Of a stretch of 13,768 nucleotides of DNA, positions 7,323 through 13,768 are shown one piece after another (the stretch's first letter is position 1; the number at the start of each line of letters is the position of its first letter). The notes beneath the pieces were generated by a model. The model searched no databases. It was not told where the DNA came from and saw only the letters and a program-made list of their open reading frames with translations. The DNA comes from Bacteroidota bacterium (GTDB taxonomy: Bacteria > Bacteroidota > Bacteroidia > Bacteroidales > Porphyromonadaceae), in the NCBI GenBank assembly GCA_023388555.1, contig JAEWGA010000051.1:1-13768 (forward strand), in the 5' to 3' direction. The position numbers and the translations under genes were made by a program.

Positions 7323-10300
7323 ATGAAGCCTACTAAAAAACGTTTTTATTGGGGGAGCCTCCTCCTGCTGCTTATCTGCCTGCACACTGCGGTAGCTCCA
7401 GCTTCGGCAAGCGCACAGGCAAACAAGCCTCAAACCGTTCTGGTATCCTTTAAGGATAAAAAGTTGTCCCATATCCTGGACTACATTACCACCCACACTA
7501 CCTACGTGGTTTCTTACGGGCAAGAGGTGCGCAATTATAGCAGAGCCTACACCGTTTCCTTTGAGGGTGCAGCCGCCCCAGAAGCTATACGGCAACTACT
7601 ACAAGGAACGCCTTTTAGCTTTAATGTGGAAGGTAATGTCATCTCTGTTAGGCGCAGCAGCGCAACCACAACCACAGCTACAACCGCAACTGCAACCAGT
7701 CAGCCTCCAGCCACCCAAAATAGGGTGATAACCGGTGTGGTACGAGACACCCAAAAGGAGCCATTGGCAGGTGTTACCGTAAAGGTGAAAGGCACCAATA
7801 AAGGTGGCATCACCGATATGAACGGTCAGTTCCGAATTACTGTGGACCAACCCACCGTAACACTGGAAATGACCTGTGTGGGCTTTGCTCCCCTAACGGC
7901 CCAAGCCAAAGCTGGCACTGCCGTAGAGGTTACCATGGGGGAAACGGCAACAGCCCTGCAAGAGGTGTCGGTAGTGGCCTATGGACAGCGGAATACAAGG
8001 GAAATAGTAGGTGCTATATCCAGTATAAAAGGGGAGAAGCTACAAGATGTCCCCAACCCCTCTTTGGAAACACTCCTCCAAGGGCAACTGGCCGGAGTGG
8101 AGGTATCCAACATATCTGGCTCTCCCGGTGGTGGCGGCTCACAGGTAGTAATACGGGGCTTCAGCTCATTAAACCAGGCTGGTGCCGACGACACTTCGCC
8201 CCTTTATGTGATAGATGGTGTGCCAGTTAAAGCCGGCACCTCCGAACAAACAGGTGGTATAAACCTGCTGGCTACACTGGACCCCTCCTCCATCGAGTCC
8301 GTAGAGGTCCTGAAGGATGCCGCCTCGGCAGCCCTTTATGGCTCGCGGGCAGCTAACGGGGTTATCCTTATAACCACAAAAAAAGGGAAGGTTGGCAAAA
8401 CCCAGTTTGGGGTAAATGTGTCGCAGTCCGTAACCTACCTGCCCGAAACACCAATACAAACGGTAGGAAGTGCCGAGCGCCGCTTCCGCCTACGCCAAGC
8501 TATAGCACAGGTACAAGGGTATACCAACTGGGATACCTACGAAACGGTGATACCTAAGGAGTATGCCGATACCTGGGGACTGTCGGAAACCAATGGGGAG
8601 TTCGACTTCCTCTGGAACAACGGTCGTGTGCCTACCGGTAACAAGGTGGGGCTTATAGCTCAGGACTCCCTGAATACCTTCTACAACAACAGCACCAACT
8701 GGTGGAAATACAACTTTAGGGTAGGCTACCTTACCAATGCAAACCTATACGCCTCGGGCGGAACAGAAAACTTCCGCTATATGCTGGGTGGGGGTATGTA
8801 TAACGAAAAGGGTATCATGATAGGCTCCAGCTTTACCCGCGGAACCTTTTACACCAACCTGGACCTAAGGCTCACCCCCAAGCTGAATACCTACGCGCGT
8901 ATTAACCTTGCCTATACCGACCGTACCGCAGGGGCCGATATGGGTAAAATACAAGGCCTTACCGTGGACCCCAAAGCTACCTCCAGTATGTTGCCCGGGA
9001 AAGGCTCCATTGCCGAGGAAGAGGCTCAAAAAAGGCTACTGGCAGTGTCGCAGAAAAACGGAAACTACAACGTGCGCCTTAACTTAGGGGCCGACTACTC
9101 CCCAATAAAAGGCCTTAAATTCACCTCCACAGCAGCGGTGGACCACTACCTGAATAGGCTGAATATCTTTTACCCGGACTTCCTGGACCCGCTGGAGAAA
9201 AAGAGCAAAACTCAGCTCTTGGCAAGCGGTATGACCATGATGCAATCCGAAAACTACGCCAATTACACGTTCGATATAAACAAGCAACACAACTTCGACC
9301 TCATGGCCGGCCTCTCCTTTAACCGTGATGTGACGGAGGTGTACACCGGCGAAGCCAAAGGTGGCCCAAGCAATAAGGTACACTTTGCTAAAGGCGATAA
9401 CTGGCCCAAAGAGTATTTGGATAACCAAGGGAACACCAAGCACGCCCAGGAATATACATCGGACTACCTGGAGCAAAACATGATGAGTTACTATGGTCGG
9501 GTAGCTTATAACTACGAAAAGAAATACTTGGCCGAAGCAACCCTGCGCCGAGACGGCTCTTCGGTTTTCGGGCGCGAGGTGCGTTGGGCTACATTCCCCT
9601 CCGTGGCATTAGGCTGGGCTTTCTCCGAAGAGAAAATGGCCAAGGACTGGTGGTGGATGAGCTTTGGTAAGCTGCGTGCCTCTTGGGGAAGGTCTGGACA
9701 AAAGTTCGACGACCCCTACTTAGCTCTTGGGCTATTAGAGGTGGCAGGGCAGTTCCTGGGGAACCCCGCCTTCACCCCCTCCATCCTCTCCAACAACCAA
9801 CTAACATGGCAACAGAGCGACCAATGGAACATTGGGGCCGACCTCCATTTGTGGGATTACAGGTTTAAACTCGCGGTGGACTATTACTACAAGTACTCTT
9901 CTCGCCTCCTAATGGAGTCGCTCCTGCCTGGTAACTTCTACTTTAAGGATAAGGTGTGGTCCAATAAGTCGGCCATTGTTAATACCGGGTTGGAGGTAGA
10001 TATCACCGCCGACATCTTCCGCGAAAAACCGTTCGACTGGCGCATGAGGTTTAACTTCTCCTATAACGACAACATGTTCGTGAAGTCGCCCGACGGAACA
10101 GACCTCCCAGACAAAGTTTTGGGACGACCCATATACGGGATATATACCTACAAGGATGAAGGTATAGTACAGTCGGAAAACGAAATACCTTACTACTACG
10201 ACGCCACAGGTACACGTAGGCCATTGGATTACGGAAACGAAACCTCGCCACTAATGGTGGGTGCTCGGAAAATTGGCGACCTCAATAACGATGGGCATAT

Positions 10301-10847
10301 CACCAACTCGGACCTTTACTATGCCGGCAGCACCATACCGCTGGCCTACGGTGGCTGGACAAACGAACTCTCCTGGAAAGGGCTAACCCTGAACGTCCTG
10401 ATGAACTACTCCTTAGCAAGGAAGGTGATGAATATGGTAACAGGCTCAACCCTCTTGTTCGACGGCCGTTTCGACCGCCCTATCATGGACGACCTCTCGG
10501 CGCTCTCCTTCTGGGAAAAACCTGGCGACCAAACAGACTACCCTCACATCCGATTCTCTGGCTCCGGTTATAAAGGTCAGTACGATGGTGATATAGATAG
10601 CCGTATAGAAAACGTAAGTTTCCTAAGGCTTAAACAACTAACCTTGGGCTATACCATCCCCGAGAAGTATACCAAAACCATTGGACTTAAAACGGCACGC
10701 CTCTTCCTCTCGGGCGAAAACCTGTTCCTCCTTACCAACTACTCGGGGCTGGACCCAGAAATCATCAACCCCTACACGGGAAAGGATATAGGTGACTCCT
10801 ACCCACTAAATAGGAAGTGGACGCTGGGTATAAACCTAACATTCTAA
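7323..10847 (+). CDS. SusC-like TonB-dependent transporter with STN domain
   Basis: This is an outer-membrane importer of 1174 residues that forms a lidded channel with SusD. Domains in order: signal peptide cut near residues 31-33; STN domain (about 40-110); Thr/Ala linker (112-132); carboxypeptidase-regulatory-like beta domain (about 136-215, with ITGVVRD at the start); TonB-box-like VVAYGQ (217-222); plug domain (about 223-355) with the SusC/RagA signature around VEVLKDAASAALYGSRAANG; and a long barrel ending in the terminal Phe of LGINLTF. STN domains normally signal to a FecR-type anti-sigma factor in the inner membrane, but no sigma/FecR pair lies in this window. The upstream gap (7197-7322) shows no clear promoter or operator. 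susD follows after 42 bases, so they form one operon. The substrate is unknown. Confidence 0.95.
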   Translation: MKPTKKRFYWGSLLLLLICLHTAVAPASASAQANKPQTVLVSFKDKKLSHILDYITTHTTYVVSYGQEVRNYSRAYTVSFEGAAAPEAIRQLLQGTPFSFNVEGNVISVRRSSATTTTATTATATSQPPATQNRVITGVVRDTQKEPLAGVTVKVKGTNKGGITDMNGQFRITVDQPTVTLEMTCVGFAPLTAQAKAGTAVEVTMGETATALQEVSVVAYGQRNTREIVGAISSIKGEKLQDVPNPSLETLLQGQLAGVEVSNISGSPGGGGSQVVIRGFSSLNQAGADDTSPLYVIDGVPVKAGTSEQTGGINLLATLDPSSIESVEVLKDAASAALYGSRAANGVILITTKKGKVGKTQFGVNVSQSVTYLPETPIQTVGSAERRFRLRQAIAQVQGYTNWDTYETVIPKEYADTWGLSETNGEFDFLWNNGRVPTGNKVGLIAQDSLNTFYNNSTNWWKYNFRVGYLTNANLYASGGTENFRYMLGGGMYNEKGIMIGSSFTRGTFYTNLDLRLTPKLNTYARINLAYTDRTAGADMGKIQGLTVDPKATSSMLPGKGSIAEEEAQKRLLAVSQKNGNYNVRLNLGADYSPIKGLKFTSTAAVDHYLNRLNIFYPDFLDPLEKKSKTQLLASGMTMMQSENYANYTFDINKQHNFDLMAGLSFNRDVTEVYTGEAKGGPSNKVHFAKGDNWPKEYLDNQGNTKHAQEYTSDYLEQNMMSYYGRVAYNYEKKYLAEATLRRDGSSVFGREVRWATFPSVALGWAFSEEKMAKDWWWMSFGKLRASWGRSGQKFDDPYLALGLLEVAGQFLGNPAFTPSILSNNQLTWQQSDQWNIGADLHLWDYRFKLAVDYYYKYSSRLLMESLLPGNFYFKDKVWSNKSAIVNTGLEVDITADIFREKPFDWRMRFNFSYNDNMFVKSPDGTDLPDKVLGRPIYGIYTYKDEGIVQSENEIPYYYDATGTRRPLDYGNETSPLMVGARKIGDLNNDGHITNSDLYYAGSTIPLAYGGWTNELSWKGLTLNVLMNYSLARKVMNMVTGSTLLFDGRFDRPIMDDLSALSFWEKPGDQTDYPHIRFSGSGYKGQYDGDIDSRIENVSFLRLKQLTLGYTIPEKYTKTIGLKTARLFLSGENLFLLTNYSGLDPEIINPYTGKDIGDSYPLNRKWTLGINLTF

Positions 10848-10889
10848 CTCCCCCCAAAAAACAACACAAATACCAACGAGCTAACCGCT

Positions 10890-12440
10890 ATGAAACGTAT
10901 ATATACTGTCCTACTATGTATCCTACCCCTGCTGGCAGGGTGTAACCTGGACCTTATTCCAGAGAATGCCCTAATGGAACGCAACGCCTTCGACTCCGAA
11001 ACCGAGTTAGCAGGCTGGGCAAACTCCATCAACCTCTACATGTCCAAAAGTATGGGGGATAACTATGCTACCTTCATACACGTAGGAGAAATAATGGATG
11101 AAACGGTAGAGGATGGCGTGCGCGACTGGAGCCCCTTCATGGTACCTAACCAACCCGCCAACGGCTGGGGAGCCGAGTACGACATCATCTTTTTGGCCAA
11201 CTCCCTCCTGGACAACATACATTTGGTGCCTAACCTCTCCGAGGAACGGAAAAACTACTACCTTGGGCAGGCCGAGTTTGCCTTAGGGTTTAGTTATTAC
11301 TCCTTGGCTCGGAAGTTTGGAGATGCCGTTATCACCCTTAACTCCCAAAACAGGGACCCGTACCCCCTCTCCTCCAAAGAGAAGGTGATACAAGCCGCTA
11401 TCGACCACGCTACCAAAGCCTTCGAGCTACTACCTGTCCATAGCATGCTCCGCGATGTAAATGGGCGTGCCATCACCCAAAAACAATATGGTAGCAAAGG
11501 CTCTGCTGCAACCCTATTGGCTTATGCTTACGCTTGGCAGGGTGCTATGAGGAAATACTACAACATGCCCGGAGACCCCGCCGAAGCATATACCCAAAGC
11601 GTGAAATACGCCTCCGAGGTGATAGATGGAAAAGTCGGAAACTACCAACTGTGCGCCAACACCGAGGAGCTGGTACGGAACCTCTCCAGCCGTAACATAG
11701 AGAACCCCGAGGAAATCTTCAGCTTCGTTTACGATAAAGAGGCAAGCGAGTTCAGTAAATCCACTACGCCAGGGATGTTCTTTGTTAGGTGGCCGGTGGA
11801 CAAAACTGCCACGCTCGGAGATATGGAGTCGGCCGAAATAAAAGTATACATGTCCACCATCCGAAAACTATACCCCGACCCCAAAGATACCCGTATGCAG
11901 AGCTTCTTCTTCGAGCACGATAAGCGTCACATGGTGGATAACAAGGATTTGGCAATAGTATACAAATGGAGAGATGCCATACACGAGCAGGATGAAGCCA
12001 GCGAAACAGGGCTATCCTTCCGCTCCCTAAACGCAAACTACGTATACTGGAGGCTGGCAGACCTTATCCTCTTGCGTGCCGAAGCCTATGCGCAATTGGG
12101 TAACGAAGCCCAGGCCACCCAGGACCTGAATACCATACGGGCCAGAGCGCAGGCAACCCCTTACCCCAGCAGCTTCGATAAGGAGAAAACCCTGCAAAAA
12201 GCTATTTTCCGCGAACGCGAAAAGGAACTTATCTTCGAGGGACACCGCTACTTCGACGTGGTACGAAACGGATACACACAAACCGAGCTACAAGGCAAGT
12301 TCGCCCAACTAACGCCTACCGAAATAGCTAACGGAGCCCTTTACCTACCCATACCCAAGAGCTCTTATATTGGGCGCGATGGTAGGGTGATTAATCCTTT
12401 TATCCGACAAAATGCCTACTGGGCACCTTTTGTAAACTAA
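10890..12440 (+). CDS. SusD/RagB-family surface lipoprotein
   Basis: This is the ligand-binding lid of the SusC transporter, 516 residues. The lipobox LAGC places the lipid anchor at Cys18. Family features are visible: the N-terminal helical repeat region with AEFALGFSYYSLARKFGD, the mid-protein stretch YWRLADLILLRAEAYAQLG (TPR-like helices), REREKELIFEGHRYFDVVR, and the C-terminal YLPIPKS followed by the INPF region. Length is typical. It starts 42 bases after susC and ends 44 bases before the FAS1 gene, so all are probably on one transcript. SusD-like proteins sit on the cell surface and bind glycans, peptides or other ligands; nothing in the sequence tells which. No defects are seen. Confidence 0.95.
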   Translation: MKRIYTVLLCILPLLAGCNLDLIPENALMERNAFDSETELAGWANSINLYMSKSMGDNYATFIHVGEIMDETVEDGVRDWSPFMVPNQPANGWGAEYDIIFLANSLLDNIHLVPNLSEERKNYYLGQAEFALGFSYYSLARKFGDAVITLNSQNRDPYPLSSKEKVIQAAIDHATKAFELLPVHSMLRDVNGRAITQKQYGSKGSAATLLAYAYAWQGAMRKYYNMPGDPAEAYTQSVKYASEVIDGKVGNYQLCANTEELVRNLSSRNIENPEEIFSFVYDKEASEFSKSTTPGMFFVRWPVDKTATLGDMESAEIKVYMSTIRKLYPDPKDTRMQSFFFEHDKRHMVDNKDLAIVYKWRDAIHEQDEASETGLSFRSLNANYVYWRLADLILLRAEAYAQLGNEAQATQDLNTIRARAQATPYPSSFDKEKTLQKAIFREREKELIFEGHRYFDVVRNGYTQTELQGKFAQLTPTEIANGALYLPIPKSSYIGRDGRVINPFIRQNAYWAPFVN

Positions 12441-12484
12441 TGCCTTAACCCTATAAATAGCCACACAACCCAATACGAATAGTT

Positions 12485-13324
12485 ATGAAGCTTAAAGCTA
12501 TATTCCACCTGCTACTACCGTTGGCACTGTGTAGCTGCACCAAGTATAACCTTATAGATAGCGGTGTAGCACAATCCAACAGCTCAGAAAAAACCATGTG
12601 GGAGTTCTTCAGTGCCGACCCCTATAACTGGAGCATGACCATGGAGGTGATAGAACGGGCTGGTATGAAGCCCCTCTTCGATGGCTCCGATAACAGCTTA
12701 GGGCAGTTCACCTTCTTAGCCCCCAAAAACCACTCTATTCGCAGGTACATTTATAAGATGGTAGAGAATGAACTGCGCCCCCATAACGACAATTACGATG
12801 AATATCCCGGTGGTGACGACTCCCTCCCTGGCGGTGGTGACATCGTTGAGGGAACAGACGCCCCTGCAGACGCCCCCGAGGAGTACGACCCCAGTACGGA
12901 CCCCGAAAACGACTTCCCCGAATCTCCTGCCATCTCGGACGAAGAACTACGGGAAATACTCAAAACCAAAGGCGTGAAGGACATCCCCGTAGAGGTATGC
13001 AAAGAGGCAATACAAAATGCCATCATACCCAACAAAATACTGCTAAGAAACGACGTCCCCCGCGGTAAACGCTCCACGGACCCGCAGCAACTCATAGGCA
13101 CTGGGGGCATAAAAGTACAACCCATGAACGCAGCACATGCTGCAATATGGGTATTCTCCTTTCAAGAGCCTTATAACGAAGTGCCCGATGTGGGACCCGT
13201 TATCCTGCGTGTTGCCACCGAAAAAACGCAACAAATTCATGCTGTTGTAACCTCGGACCTCCGTACCAAAAACGGGGTTATCCAGGTGCTGGACCACGAA
13301 ACATTCACCTTTAACGACCTCTGA
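12485..13324 (+). CDS. FAS1-like (fasciclin) lipoprotein with acidic insert
   Basis: This lipoprotein of 279 residues has a signal ending in LCSC, with Cys18 the likely anchor (Cys16 possible). Residues 37-92 match the first half of a FAS1 domain (TMWEFFSADP, then FTFLAPKNHSI). Residues 151-279 look like the second half, ending in NGVIQVLDHETF, close to the FAS1 pattern NGVIHVIDxVL. Between them, about residues 98-150 form an Asp/Glu/Pro/Gly-rich segment that appears to be an insertion of about 50 residues and is probably disordered or cation-binding. FAS1 lipoproteins often accompany SusCD pairs in Bacteroidota and are thought to act in adhesion or ligand capture at the surface; the exact role here is unknown. 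The gene is 7 bases ahead of the next lipoprotein gene. Confidence 0.72.
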   Translation: MKLKAIFHLLLPLALCSCTKYNLIDSGVAQSNSSEKTMWEFFSADPYNWSMTMEVIERAGMKPLFDGSDNSLGQFTFLAPKNHSIRRYIYKMVENELRPHNDNYDEYPGGDDSLPGGGDIVEGTDAPADAPEEYDPSTDPENDFPESPAISDEELREILKTKGVKDIPVEVCKEAIQNAIIPNKILLRNDVPRGKRSTDPQQLIGTGGIKVQPMNAAHAAIWVFSFQEPYNEVPDVGPVILRVATEKTQQIHAVVTSDLRTKNGVIQVLDHETFTFNDL

Positions 13325-13331
13325 TAACAAG

Positions 13332-13768
13332 ATGAAAAATACCTTCGGGAAATACCTACTACTACCCTTTGCAGGCTTTCTTCTACTGCTTGCTGCCACT
13401 GCCTGCCAAAAAGTTCCGGTGGGCTACCTCCTTGTAAATAACGCAAGTTTCAGCCCCGACACCCTTACGGTATACCATAAGCCAGCGGAAACCTCTCCCC
13501 GTGCTAACGAGGCAACTCCATGGGTATCCAACCGCATCCAAGGCGTACAAGGAACCCTCCCAATAAACTACCGCTACACATCGGTTAAGGTGAGTGCCGG
13601 TGCCAATAAGGATATCTTTGAAAAAATGGTACAGGAAGGCGAAATTAGCGTGCGCGGCGGATTGGTACTCATGACGCAAAAGGCTTGCAAAGCATTACCC
13701 GTAGGCTTCTACACCATATCCATGGAAGCCTATAACGAGGGCCACACCAAGCCATTGCCAAATATCTT
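13332..13768 (+). CDS. Lipoprotein downstream of FAS1 gene, 3' truncated by window end
   Basis: An open frame starts at the ATG at 13332, 7 bases after the FAS1 stop, and runs through 145 codons to the right edge without a stop. It begins MKNTFGKYLLL, with a hydrophobic signal and the lipobox ATAC anchoring Cys25. The rest reads as a beta-rich, extracellular-type protein (YLLVNNASFSPDTLTVY, then GTLPINYRYTSVKV, then GFYTISMEAYNEGH). It recalls lipoproteins of the DUF5007 or SusE-like type that follow FAS1 genes in SusCD loci, but I cannot confirm the family. Tight spacing shows it belongs to the same operon. The function is unknown; a role in ligand capture at the surface is only inferred. 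Confidence 0.75.
   Translation, partial: MKNTFGKYLLLPFAGFLLLLAATACQKVPVGYLLVNNASFSPDTLTVYHKPAETSPRANEATPWVSNRIQGVQGTLPINYRYTSVKVSAGANKDIFEKMVQEGEISVRGGLVLMTQKACKALPVGFYTISMEAYNEGHTKPLPNI

Noticed and set aside
7662..7699. CAACCA-like short repeat as a phase-variable tract
   Set aside because: The units are degenerate and encode an in-frame Thr/Ala linker between STN and the next domain, so slippage switching is not supported.
9084..9476. 130-codon antisense reading frame inside susC
   Set aside because: It is a shadow of the strongly supported SusC barrel and has no recognisable domain.

Overview
The window looks like chromosomal DNA of a Bacteroidota (probably Bacteroidales) bacterium. The evidence is a SusC/SusD pair with an STN domain, Bacteroidota-type lipoproteins, a phosphate two-component pair of the type common in gut Bacteroidales, no Shine-Dalgarno-like leaders, and a perfect match to the Bacteroides -7 promoter element (TAnnTTTG). 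The genus cannot be fixed by eye. Resident genes use the isoleucine codon ATA heavily.

Layout. (1) Positions 2-457 hold a piece of a conjugative-transposon regulator resembling RteA of the CTnDOT family. It is cut by the window edge on the left and by an abrupt junction at about 455-463 on the right. (2) Positions 464-5037, minus strand, hold a compact phosphate-uptake operon, in transcription order: outer-membrane porin, pstS, pstC, pstA, pstB. The usual last gene, phoU, is absent because the RteA fragment starts within about 10 bases of the pstB stop. (3) Positions 5038-5230 are a divergent control region. It holds a candidate Pho-box-like tandem repeat with an 11-base period, exactly 10 bases upstream of a consensus -7 element facing the porin/pst operon. 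(4) Positions 5231-7196, plus strand, encode an OmpR/PhoB-family response regulator and an overlapping membrane histidine kinase. (5) From 7323 to the right edge, plus strand, is a SusCD-type locus: an STN-containing SusC transporter, a SusD lipoprotein, a FAS1-like lipoprotein with a long acidic insert, and a fourth lipoprotein cut by the window end.

How the genes work together. The kinase and regulator probably sense phosphate limitation and switch on the divergent operon. The porin would admit phosphate across the outer membrane, PstS would bind it in the periplasm, and PstC/PstA/PstB would import it using ATP. The SusCD locus forms a TonB-dependent uptake complex for an unknown ligand, with two extra surface or periplasmic lipoproteins. 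No degradative enzyme is in view, so the ligand cannot be inferred. The points most worth a second look are the RteA/pstB junction, the Pho-box-like promoter, and the FAS1 lipoprotein with its acidic insert.
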